A stretch of DNA of 64,000 nucleotides. It comes from Candidatus Dependentiae bacterium. GTDB lineage: Bacteria; Babelota; Babeliae; Babelales; RVW-14. The notes beneath the pieces were generated by a model. The model was given only the letters and a program-made list of their open reading frames with translations, was not told the origin of the DNA and did no database searches. Numbering within the stretch: the first letter of the stretch is position 1; every line of letters starts with the position of its first letter. The translations under genes and the position numbers were made by a program. Location of the stretch: contig JAFEAY010000028.1 in the NCBI GenBank assembly GCA_018266175.1, positions 57,716 to 121,715 of the forward strand, in the 5' to 3' direction. Shown here in pieces: positions 8,057 to 16,076 of the stretch.

Positions 8057-11000
8057 ATGTTTCATAATACTAAAATTGGATTACTTCTTGTGTGTACCGC
8101 CCTATTGGTCGTTGCGCAAAGCAAAAGTGGCATAAACCCATTGGCACTTAATGGTCTCTTTGCCTGCTTTCATCCTGGGCAAGAAATGTATGCACCAAAT
8201 CTTGGTTTGGCTGCACTTAAGATCGGTACCGTCGAAGCGATTAGATTGTATGGTGTGGAGCCCGGATTTGAATCAAACGGTGAACGTAAGTGGATAGAAG
8301 ACAAAGCACCTGTCTATGACCCAGTGGTTGCACTTGCGCGTGTGTTGTTTCCATCAGCAACGGGTCAGCTGACCCCCGAGACAAGTTCACCAAATAATAT
8401 TGGACGATACCTGCAAGTGAGTGATCTTGCTCAGTTGCTTAATTTTTGTAAAAAAGCCCGAGCTGTAATTGGAGGTTTTGATCTTCTTCGTGGGAAGGAT
8501 AATCAAGAGGTAAAATCATATTGGATGAGCGGTAATCGATTTGGCAAGAATGCTGTTAATTGCTTAAAGCGACTTGTTGCGGGGGCTCAAAGCGACGAGG
8601 ATAAAAAATATTTTTCTACATTTTTAAAAAGTTTTAAAGAAAATTTTACACCTTTGACTGAGTTTCAGACTCGTGCACAACGTGATCAAGTGATAGCTGC
8701 ATTGTGTAAAATTATAGAGCGTGAAGAACGGACTGACTGGTATTCAAAAAATTTATATCCAAAGTATCAAGCCGAGCAACTGCTGAATGCATTTTTTTGT
8801 CTAAAATTTGGCGCAGATGATATTCCTGAGCTGCTTAATGCATTAGATGATACGATTGTCGATCGTGAAATCTTGCTTGAAGCCGGGTTAATCACGCATC
8901 AGAGTGTTGATGCAGCTTTGGGAAAAGTAAAAAATTTTCCGGCTAAATTATGCTTAGATGATGTTTGGACGCTTTTGCTCAAAGATTCACTTTCAAAAAC
9001 CATTCCCTACTCAAGTAAAGAGTTGCCCATAAATAATGGCCTGGCAAGCATGTATTCTCGAAAACAAGATAAGTTCTTGATTCAAGATTTTCCAGATTGT
9101 GCTGAGACGACGGTGCGGCATTTATGCAATTTAGTGTTGTATTCCAAAGAGCATGAGTCATTTGATTTACGTCCCTTATGTAATCATCTTAAAAATTCTC
9201 TTGATTTTAGAAATATAGAAAACTTCTACGCACTTCAAACTGCCGATAAAGCAAATTCAGGAGAACGAGCACTACGTAATGCATTGAATCGGATTGTTGC
9301 GGATATCGGTTCGGGAGTTCGATATCGAAAAAAGGGTACATCTTTAAGTGTCAAAAATGATAACGAACTCGATTCGGGTATTATTAATATTTTGCGCCTG
9401 CTTAATACGGTATTCCTTTTAGAGCTTGATCCAGAGCCGCAGTATGAGTCTGATAATCAATTTGTTCGAGCAACAAAGATTTGGGCACAAGTTGGGTTAA
9501 AAAAATTATTTACCATACTCAGCCCAGAGAAACAAGTTGATATTCAGGTTGAAGAGTTGAAGATATTTCAAGGGTTTCAGAGTAATGAGCGTGATTGCGA
9601 AGCCTCGATTACTGTAACGGTGAATAATGACTTTAGATTTGTTATTGATATATGGAGTGGGCATGCTGAATTTCGTTCTATCACAGAGCTCCAGAATGAA
9701 CCGGAATCTCTTGAGTACGTATCTCAATCGATAAAAAGCGTGCTTAATAATCTCAAGGGAACTGTTGGTGAATCATTTTACCTTTTGGACGAGCCGCTGA
9801 AAAAAGAGGTTTCTGTGCCTTTTTATAAATTTTTTAAAAATCGAGTAAGTGATAGTGTTGCAATTGTTCATTTACTTGAAGGCTTAAGTGAATTGCTTGA
9901 GAATAAAGAGATTATACCTGATGATGCATCGCTTTATCTTAAAAACTTATTGAAAGACTTTTTATGGTTAGATAGGGCGATGGCCGAGAATATTCAGCCA
10001 GTTATTAAGAGGCTCAAAGACGCCTTGATTGATGTTGCCGGTCCATGCCGTGACGTTCTCAGGACGAATGTTAAAGTTCTTAAAACTCAATTTTTTGATG
10101 AAGCGTCTGATTCTTTATTGGAATTTTTTTCAAGGCTTGAGATTATTAGGTATCCATATTTTCAATTGAGTGATGAAGTTAAGCCGTTTGATATTGTAAT
10201 TTCTCATCCGCATGCATCCATAAAAACGATCGATCTTGGTGACTCTCAGGTGGGAAATGTAGCGATAACTGCAAACTTGCCGAGCCTTGAAAATATTAAT
10301 CTTAATGAGACACGTTATTTGAATACTGTTCAGATCAATGGAAAGATCGATAGGTTAAAGGAAATTAAGATTCAAGATTCGCAGTTAAAGCAATTTAATG
10401 GTATTGAAAACTGTCCAAATATTGGATCGTTTATTGTAAAAAATAATAACAATCTAAAAAAAATAAAGATTTCTCAACCAATGAAAAAGCTCAAATATAT
10501 TGCTCTTGAAAATTGTTCGGCTTTAGAGCACTTTCAAGGTATCGAACATTGTCCTAATCTTAAGAGGTTTGCGGTTTTTGGTGCTAGAAAATTGAAACGT
10601 TTAAATATTGCCCGACCAATGGTTCAGTTGGAATATATAATACTTGAGCATACAGGCGTTGAGCGTATTACTTTATCATCTTGTCCTGAGCTTGAGATAA
10701 TAAAACTTAGTCGACCTGATAATGCTGGGGAGCCAAATCATGTTAAAAGTATTGAATTTACCGGTAATGTAAAGAAGTTAAAAGAAATAGAAAATTTGGA
10801 GCAATGTAATAGGCCTGGACGAAGTATTTTTTTGCAAGAAGATGTACAGCCTATGGAAATAACTGATGACTTGTCAGAATCGTATAAACCAGAATTGAGA
10901 GGAATTGAATTTTGTAGCGAAGAATTGCTGAAAAAAATACGACCATTCGTAAAAATAGTCCCAAGTCGTAAGCGTTCGCGTCAAGATGCGGAGCTTGAAA

Positions 11001-11083
11001 ATGATGAAGATTCTGCCGTCGGATTTATAGCTCGTTCGTACAATTACCTGAAGTCATTATTATATAACGTAACAGATGAGTGA
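8057..11083 (+). CDS. Large exported protein with C-terminal leucine-rich-like repeats
   Basis: 1008 residues from ATG 8057 (a TTG one codon upstream is less likely). The signal peptide is MFHNTKIGLLLV plus a hydrophobic run, shared almost base for base with the gene at 11187. I recognise no domain in residues 30-700, which are helical in look and include an acidic EEREE-type region. Residues about 720-930 form irregular LRR-like repeats (LPSLENINLNETRYL, CPNIGSFIVKNN, MKKLKYIALENCSALEHF, CPNLKRFAVFGARKLKRL). The C-terminus has a basic RKRSR motif. LRRs are protein-interaction modules, so a secreted host-interaction role is plausible but unproven. Confidence 0.8.
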   Translation: MFHNTKIGLLLVCTALLVVAQSKSGINPLALNGLFACFHPGQEMYAPNLGLAALKIGTVEAIRLYGVEPGFESNGERKWIEDKAPVYDPVVALARVLFPSATGQLTPETSSPNNIGRYLQVSDLAQLLNFCKKARAVIGGFDLLRGKDNQEVKSYWMSGNRFGKNAVNCLKRLVAGAQSDEDKKYFSTFLKSFKENFTPLTEFQTRAQRDQVIAALCKIIEREERTDWYSKNLYPKYQAEQLLNAFFCLKFGADDIPELLNALDDTIVDREILLEAGLITHQSVDAALGKVKNFPAKLCLDDVWTLLLKDSLSKTIPYSSKELPINNGLASMYSRKQDKFLIQDFPDCAETTVRHLCNLVLYSKEHESFDLRPLCNHLKNSLDFRNIENFYALQTADKANSGERALRNALNRIVADIGSGVRYRKKGTSLSVKNDNELDSGIINILRLLNTVFLLELDPEPQYESDNQFVRATKIWAQVGLKKLFTILSPEKQVDIQVEELKIFQGFQSNERDCEASITVTVNNDFRFVIDIWSGHAEFRSITELQNEPESLEYVSQSIKSVLNNLKGTVGESFYLLDEPLKKEVSVPFYKFFKNRVSDSVAIVHLLEGLSELLENKEIIPDDASLYLKNLLKDFLWLDRAMAENIQPVIKRLKDALIDVAGPCRDVLRTNVKVLKTQFFDEASDSLLEFFSRLEIIRYPYFQLSDEVKPFDIVISHPHASIKTIDLGDSQVGNVAITANLPSLENINLNETRYLNTVQINGKIDRLKEIKIQDSQLKQFNGIENCPNIGSFIVKNNNNLKKIKISQPMKKLKYIALENCSALEHFQGIEHCPNLKRFAVFGARKLKRLNIARPMVQLEYIILEHTGVERITLSSCPELEIIKLSRPDNAGEPNHVKSIEFTGNVKKLKEIENLEQCNRPGRSIFLQEDVQPMEITDDLSESYKPELRGIEFCSEELLKKIRPFVKIVPSRKRSRQDAELENDEDSAVGFIARSYNYLKSLLYNVTDE

Positions 11084-11111
11084 TGTTATATAAAATAATA
11101 ATGCTGTTGGA

Positions 11112-11140
11112 TTGACGCCTGATAGACATCTCTTTATGTT
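11112..11140 (+). promoter_or_regulatory. Putative sigma-70-type promoter for the 11187 gene
   Basis: TTGACG at 11112-11117 and TATGTT at 11135-11140 are separated by 17 bp. The expected start site is about 40 bp before ATG 11187. No other evidence. Confidence 0.45.
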
Positions 11141-11186
11141 GTAGGAAGAACGGTTATAAGTTCTTCTTTTGGGGAAAGGTGTACCA

Positions 11187-11801
11187 ATGTTTCATTATGC
11201 TAAAATTGGATTACTGCTTGTTGCAATGAGTGTGAGTGTATGTGTAGTTGAGGGGATGCAGTCAACCTTTAACAGAAGATTAATAAAAGATTGTGATACG
11301 CTTGTTCAAAAATCAAATTTTTATGATTTAAAAATAATTTTATATCAACATCAGCAGAGTGTTGATTGTGTGCAATGGTTTGCGCAATACGCAGACCAAG
11401 GACATTGTTGGGCTTTGTATATGCTGGCGCGTGACAGTTTTATTCGAAATGGGCAAGGTCAACTTGAAGTTGCGGGTAAACCACTTGTTTTTGCGCTTGA
11501 GCGTGTTATGAAGTTCATGATTCGTTTCGATCAGGATGTTGCATGTTGGCAGCTCTTTGGACAGCAAATACCGATTGAACTTCGCATGGGTTTACGTACA
11601 AAAATTCGAGATTGGTTTTTACCCATGATTCGCGCAGATCGAAAAAAGGAATTTGATGCAGCGCTTGCTCGTGTGAAAAACTGGTTTAAACAGTTTCCAG
11701 AAGGAGAGCATCTCGATCCTGCGCCGGTTGAAGAACTTTCTGAATTAATTTGTGAGCAACCATTCATTGCTGCATTATGTAAAGGAGTTACTCCGTTATA
11801 G
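11187..11801 (+). CDS. Exported hypothetical protein, C-terminus altered by rearrangement
   Basis: 204 residues from ATG 11187 (ribosome site GGGGAAAGG at 11171-11179). The signal peptide MFHYAKIGLLLV is nearly identical to that of the 8057 gene, but the mature parts are unrelated. The mature region is helical, with pairs of Trp/Cys residues (DCVQWFAQYADQGHCWAL) that recall Sel1/TPR-like helices; I would not name a family. The last 271 bp overlap the antisense ankyrin gene. The final residues KGVTPL lie in a palindrome that also encodes the ankyrin consensus GVTPLH on the other strand, so the native C-terminus was probably lost. Confidence 0.65.
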   Translation: MFHYAKIGLLLVAMSVSVCVVEGMQSTFNRRLIKDCDTLVQKSNFYDLKIILYQHQQSVDCVQWFAQYADQGHCWALYMLARDSFIRNGQGQLEVAGKPLVFALERVMKFMIRFDQDVACWQLFGQQIPIELRMGLRTKIRDWFLPMIRADRKKEFDAALARVKNWFKQFPEGEHLDPAPVEELSELICEQPFIAALCKGVTPL

Positions 11802-13156
11802 TCTTGAACTTTAACATCCGCACCGAGTTTGACTAAAGTTTGAATACATTCTGAATTTCCCAAAAATGCAGCAAAATGGAGTGGTGTTCTTCCATACTGA
11901 TCTTTAAAATTAATATCAGCTCCAAGAGAGAATAATAATTTAATACATTCTGGATTTCCATTAATGATAGCGTAATGGATGGGAGTCATTCCACAAAAAG
12001 ATTGAGTATTAATATTTGCACCATGTCTTACTAAAATTTGAATGCATTCTTGGTAATCAACTAGCGAAGCAACATGTAAAGGGGTAGCTCCTTCCAGATC
12101 TTTCATATGAACATTTGCTCCTAAAAAGAGTAATAATTCAATGCATCTTTGATTATTACCCATTGCCGCATAGTGTAATGATGTTGATTCTTGAGTATCT
12201 TGAGCATGAATATCGGCACCAAGCCTGACCAACGTTTCAATACATTCTGAATGACCAAAAAGTGATGCTAAGTGGAGTGGCATAGTTCCATCAATAGATT
12301 GAGCATGAATATCAGCCCCAAGCTCTATTAACATTTTTATGCATGCCAAATTCCCAAGTTCTGCAGCATCATGCAAGGGAGTTATCTTGTTGTTATCGAA
12401 AGTATTTACAGAAGCACCAAGCTCAATGAGTGTTTTGATGCATTGCGCGTTAATAATATCATCATCTTTTTCAAGAGGCATTGCTGCATAATGGAGCGGT
12501 GTTGCTCCATCACAATCTTGAGCATGAACATCTGCACCAAGCTTAACTAACATTTCAATACATTTTTTATTACCCCACGTTGCTGCCTTATGAATAGGGG
12601 TTGCATCTGGTGTGTTCAGGTTGGCACCATGTTGAACCAAAATTTTAATGAAGATTGGGTTTTCATTTTCTGCCGCATAATGCAAAGGCGTTTGATTACT
12701 TATATTTTGAGCATTGATATTTAAGCCAAGACTAATAAGTATTTCAACCAAATCGATGCGTTCATACTCAATGGCAATATGAAGAGCACTATTTTTTTCT
12801 TCATCTAATTCTGCATTAATATCAGCACCGCATTGAACAAGTGTTTCAATGCATTCTGGAGAGCTCCATCGTATTGCACTTTGAAGTGTTAGTGATCCAT
12901 CCTCTTCTTTATTAACATCGACACCAGATGCAGCAAGCTTTTTTATACATCGTAGATGATTATGTAAAACGGCGTATCCAATTGTATAGCAGCCAGGGCA
13001 TTGCTCAGGTGATACTTCTGGCTCATCAATTTTTTTAGGAACAGACTGAAATTGTTCTGTTCCTAGCGAAGAACAGTTAATCTGTTGTAATGATTGAGCA
13101 CAAGTAACACTCTTTAGCAACAAGCAAGTTATAATACAAAGCTTTTTTGCGACCAT
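11531..13156 (-). CDS. Exported ankyrin-repeat protein (12 full repeats plus truncated 13th)
   Basis: 541 residues. The signal peptide (CIITCLLLKSVTCA) is followed by about twelve consecutive ankyrin repeats of about 33 residues from residue about 50 to 445 (GATPLHYAA, CIKTLIELGADIH and variants); repeat 6 has a short insert (EKDDDIINAQ). Many repeats carry the unusual helix motif NxxCIxxLVxLGAD. The thirteenth repeat starts GVTPLHNAAMNG and then stops resembling ankyrin. The remaining about 85 residues are low-complexity sequence read from the antisense of the 11187 gene. Ankyrin proteins mediate protein-protein contacts and are common in host-associated bacteria. A clear promoter lies upstream at 13238-13266. 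Confidence 0.85.
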   Translation of the reverse strand: MVAKKLCIITCLLLKSVTCAQSLQQINCSSLGTEQFQSVPKKIDEPEVSPEQCPGCYTIGYAVLHNHLRCIKKLAASGVDVNKEEDGSLTLQSAIRWSSPECIETLVQCGADINAELDEEKNSALHIAIEYERIDLVEILISLGLNINAQNISNQTPLHYAAENENPIFIKILVQHGANLNTPDATPIHKAATWGNKKCIEMLVKLGADVHAQDCDGATPLHYAAMPLEKDDDIINAQCIKTLIELGASVNTFDNNKITPLHDAAELGNLACIKMLIELGADIHAQSIDGTMPLHLASLFGHSECIETLVRLGADIHAQDTQESTSLHYAAMGNNQRCIELLLFLGANVHMKDLEGATPLHVASLVDYQECIQILVRHGANINTQSFCGMTPIHYAIINGNPECIKLLFSLGADINFKDQYGRTPLHFAAFLGNSECIQTLVKLGADVKVQDYNGVTPLHNAAMNGCSQINSESSSTGAGSRCSPSGNCLNQFFTRASAASNSFFRSARIMGKNQSRIFVRKPMRSSIGICCPKSCQHATS

Positions 13157-13237
13157 TTGACATTCTTTCTATAAGGCACATAAAACTGCTAGATGAATAA
13201 TTCGGTTACAACTCACAAACTCTTTTTAATGACGCTC

Positions 13238-13266
13238 ACTATACGAAATGCAATGTATTTTATCAA
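13238..13266 (-). promoter_or_regulatory. Promoter of the ankyrin gene
   Basis: On the minus strand TTGATA (13266-13261) and TATAGT (13243-13238) are spaced by 17 bp, close to the sigma-70 consensus. The start site would fall near 13231, giving a leader of about 75 nt. Confidence 0.6.
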
Positions 13267-13342
13267 GGCAGAGCATGCGGTACAGTAAAGAATGCAAGTA
13301 ATTCACCACACACCAAGATCTACGCCAGCTTCCGCTTTTTAA

Positions 13343-13528
13343 CCGCGAAAGCGGAAATCTTGGGAGATTGCTCCCGAGCAGCAGGCTTATAAATATTGCT
13401 TGAAGGGAGCGCGATTAGTTGCTGCACGATGTACGCTTGAAGTATTGGTAGAAGCGGAATCTCATTATGGAGTAAGTGCTAAGTTAAGATCTGCTTTATT
13501 GAGCAGCTTTATATCGAGCAAGTATTAA
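13343..13528 (+). pseudogene. Possible C-terminal relic of an unidentified gene
   Basis: A frame of 61 codons between two stops reads like protein (for example KGARLVAARCTLEVLVEAE) and ends with TAA at 13526-13528. It has no ATG and no ribosome site; only a TTG at about codon 24 could start it. I cannot assign a family. It could be a decayed 3' end or chance. Confidence 0.25.
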
Positions 13529-13568
13529 AGCATGATATCTAAATCGTCAATTACACAAGAAGCAAATC

Positions 13569-13598
13569 TTGAATGGGCCATTTTTATAGTGCTATGGT
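13569..13598 (+). promoter_or_regulatory. Putative extended -10 promoter for the 13719 gene
   Basis: TTGAAT (13569-13574), an 18-bp spacer and TATGGT (13593-13598) preceded by TGC, which makes an extended -10. The leader of about 115 nt contains the hairpin at 13609-13626. Confidence 0.45.
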
Positions 13599-13718
13599 AG
13601 GCTGAACTCGTTGGCAAGAGCCAACGCTCTCATGGTGTAAGAAATTAAGAGAGTTATGTGATCAAGAAGCGTATTTTATATAAGCGTTATATGAACTCAA
13701 AAACTTGGGAGTATGATT

Positions 13719-14360
13719 ATGTTATATGGCCTTCTTTTTGTTTATGTATTTTTCTTGCCGATGACCGTAGCTGCATCAATTGATGAATATGTTATTCCAG
13801 ATTGTTCATTTAGAGAGCTGCTTTCTCAGGTTTATACGATTGAAAAAGACGAGCAGCTTTTCGATATTGATTACGTTTTTAAGAACCGTTCTTGGGGTCG
13901 GGTGATTACAGATTTTTTTGATCCTGCGCATGATTTTTCTAAAAAAATTATTAAACAGATTATTGCTGGGAAAAATTTAATTCATGAAAATTCCAGGCTT
14001 GTCACTGAATTTAAAAAAAAATGCTTGCAAAAAAATGAATATTATCTCTACGAAAAAGAGATATGTTTAGGAAGTGATGACTTCAATAATCGCAAAAAAA
14101 TTATTCAGACATTCCTCGAAATAGCCAACTTTTTTGGTGTAACCAAAGAGAATGTTTCGGATAACATACAAAGTATTTCTTTAGATACACTCGTGAGCTT
14201 TAACAAGCATAAAGTTACTTTTACCGTATTAAGCAGGCAGCCCATAAACTCTTCTGATGTAAGTCTATTGCGTACGTTGTCAGATGAAGCTATTTCAGGA
14301 ATAACTTTGGGAATATTGTTTATTCTATACCATACCGATGCATATTATCCTCTGTACTAA
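13719..14360 (+). CDS. Exported hypothetical protein
   Basis: 213 residues from ATG 13719. The ATG at 13713 is in frame but sits only 1-2 bp from the TTGGGAG site (13705-13711), whereas 13719 has normal spacing. The N-terminus is a signal peptide (LLFVYVFFLPMTVAAS). The mature part is mixed helical, with Lys-rich patches, and ends with a second hydrophobic segment (ISGITLGILFILY) near the C-terminus that could be a membrane anchor. No family recognised. A GAGCTCT/AGAGCTC inverted repeat follows the stop and may help terminate transcription from both sides. Confidence 0.7.
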   Translation: MLYGLLFVYVFFLPMTVAASIDEYVIPDCSFRELLSQVYTIEKDEQLFDIDYVFKNRSWGRVITDFFDPAHDFSKKIIKQIIAGKNLIHENSRLVTEFKKKCLQKNEYYLYEKEICLGSDDFNNRKKIIQTFLEIANFFGVTKENVSDNIQSISLDTLVSFNKHKVTFTVLSRQPINSSDVSLLRTLSDEAISGITLGILFILYHTDAYYPLY

Positions 14361-14421
14361 GAGCTCTATCACAAGAGCTCAATAGTTAAAAAATAACGTA
14401 TTGAGCCCTTGTAAAATTTTC

Positions 14422-15807
14422 TTAGAAATCGATATGTTTTGGATAACGAGGAAATGGAATAACGTCTCGAATGTTTTCAACTCCGGTTGAAAATTGAACC
14501 AGTCGTTCAAGCCCAAGCCCAAAGCCTGCATGAGGAACGCTGCCAAACTTGCGCAGTTCAAGATACCACCAGTAGGCATCTTTGTTCAGGCCAGCTGCAA
14601 CCATTCTTTGTTCAAGAAGTTCGAGTCGGTCTTCACGCTGAGAACCCCCAATGATTTCACCAACACCAGGAACCAAAACGTCCATAGCGGCAACGGTTTT
14701 ATTATCATCGTTCAGGCGCATGTAAAAAGATTTAATTGCTTGAGGATAGTTAATAAGGATAACCGGAGTCTTGCAATATTCTTCTGCCAAATACCGCTCG
14801 TGTTCGGACTGAAGGTCGATACCCCATTGCACAGGATACTCAAATTTCTTACCACATTTTTGTAAGATATCTATTGCTTGAGTGTAAGGTATGCGAGCAA
14901 AAGGGCTTGCCACAACGTGCTTGAGGCGTTCGATAATTCCCTTGGAAATATAAGCATCAAAGAATTCCATATCCTGGAGGTTATTATTGAGCACATATTC
15001 CAGGCAATACTTGAGATAACTTTCTGCGCAATCCATGTTGTCGTTCAGGTCGGCAAAAGCCATTTCGGGTTCAATCATCCAAAACTCAGCTAAGTGGCGT
15101 GATGTATTTGAATTTTCTGCACGAAATGTTGGCCCAAAAGTGTAGATGTCGGAGAGTGCACAGGCGTAAGCTTCACCGTTGAGTTGACCGGATACGGTTA
15201 AGAATGATTGCTTACCAAAAAAGTCTTGGGAGTAATCAACTTTTTTATCAGGAGTACGGGGTGGGTTATTGGAATCAAGGGTGGTTACGTTGAACATTTG
15301 TCCTGCACCCTCGCAATCTGATGCGGTGATGACAGGCGTATGAACGTAGAGAAAACCTTTTTCTTGAAAGAATTTATGCGTTGCATAAGAAAGCGCGCTA
15401 CGTACTCGAGCAACAGCTCCAATGGTGTTAGTGCGCGGGCGAAGGTGTGCAATAGTGCGCAGAAACTCAAGTGTATGACGTTTTTTTTGCAGTGGATAGC
15501 TTTCTGCATCGCATGTACCGATGATTTCTATGGCAGAAGCTTTTAGCTCAACCGCTTGTCCAGCTCCAGGGCTTTGAACAACGGTGCCTGTAATTGCAAC
15601 CGAGCTTCCTGTTGTCATTTGTTTTATAGTTTCATCAAAATTTGGTAATGAATTCTCAATAATTACTTGCAATCCTGCAAGTGTTGATCCGTCATTAACC
15701 ATAGCAAAAGCGAATTCTTTTTGGTCTCGAACACTACGCACCCATCCTTTGAGGGTGAGTTGCTTGCCGATTAAGGCCTGTGAAATTTCTTTAATTTTTA
15801 TGCGCAT
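14422..15807 (-). CDS. asnS: Asparagine--tRNA ligase
   Basis: 461 residues from ATG 15807, preceded by GGAGA with 6-nt spacing and by a promoter at 15858-15885. The longer open frame upstream of it is leader, not coding. Class II synthetase that charges tRNA-Asn in the cytosol. The N-terminal OB fold ([20 protein letters not shown]) binds the anticodon. The AsnRS-specific stretch [16 protein letters not shown] and motif 2 ([28 protein letters not shown]) are intact. Motif 3 is [11 protein letters not shown], where most homologues have GLGFERLV. The length is typical of bacterial AsnRS. The ending [14 protein letters not shown] is also family-typical. Confidence 0.97.
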   Translation of the reverse strand: MRIKIKEISQALIGKQLTLKGWVRSVRDQKEFAFAMVNDGSTLAGLQVIIENSLPNFDETIKQMTTGSSVAITGTVVQSPGAGQAVELKASAIEIIGTCDAESYPLQKKRHTLEFLRTIAHLRPRTNTIGAVARVRSALSYATHKFFQEKGFLYVHTPVITASDCEGAGQMFNVTTLDSNNPPRTPDKKVDYSQDFFGKQSFLTVSGQLNGEAYACALSDIYTFGPTFRAENSNTSRHLAEFWMIEPEMAFADLNDNMDCAESYLKYCLEYVLNNNLQDMEFFDAYISKGIIERLKHVVASPFARIPYTQAIDILQKCGKKFEYPVQWGIDLQSEHERYLAEEYCKTPVILINYPQAIKSFYMRLNDDNKTVAAMDVLVPGVGEIIGGSQREDRLELLEQRMVAAGLNKDAYWWYLELRKFGSVPHAGFGLGLERLVQFSTGVENIRDVIPFPRYPKHIDF

Positions 15808-15857
15808 ACATATCTCCAAAGCTACATACTTAACTGCTAAAAAGGCAGGTTTCTTAG

Positions 15858-15885
15858 ATGATAGCTGTTTAAGAAGTGCGGTCAA
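15858..15885 (-). promoter_or_regulatory. asnS promoter
   Basis: On the minus strand TTGACC (15885-15880) and TATCAT (15863-15858) with 16-bp spacing. The start site near 15851 gives a leader of about 44 nt and supports ATG 15807 as the asnS start. Confidence 0.55.
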
Positions 15886-16076
15886 GCCAAAAGCTTCTTT
15901 TGTGTAAGATATTGGTTGTTGGTTGCTTCTATACCTACTGCATTAAATTCAATTCTAATTGTAAATTTTATTGACTTTTAACCTCGTGAGTATGGTATTC
16001 TCAAAGTTGATAGAGTTTATTTATATAGTTTTTTGAGTTTATTAAAGATTATGGGATCAGGAAACGAGGAGAAGTA

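Larger units (their letters stand above)
13157..13718. other. 562-bp intergenic region with promoters and a possible coding relic
   Basis: The region separates the divergent ankyrin gene and the 13719 gene. It holds a promoter facing left (13238-13266), one facing right (13569-13598) and a 7-bp hairpin in the right-hand leader (13609-13626, CGTTGGC-AAGA-GCCAACG). Between them is a 61-codon open stretch without a start (13343-13528). Confidence 0.5.

Noticed and set aside
15971-16001. Promoter TTGACT...TATTCT before the 16077 gene
   Set aside because: The spacer is 19 bp, outside the usual range; possible but not counted.
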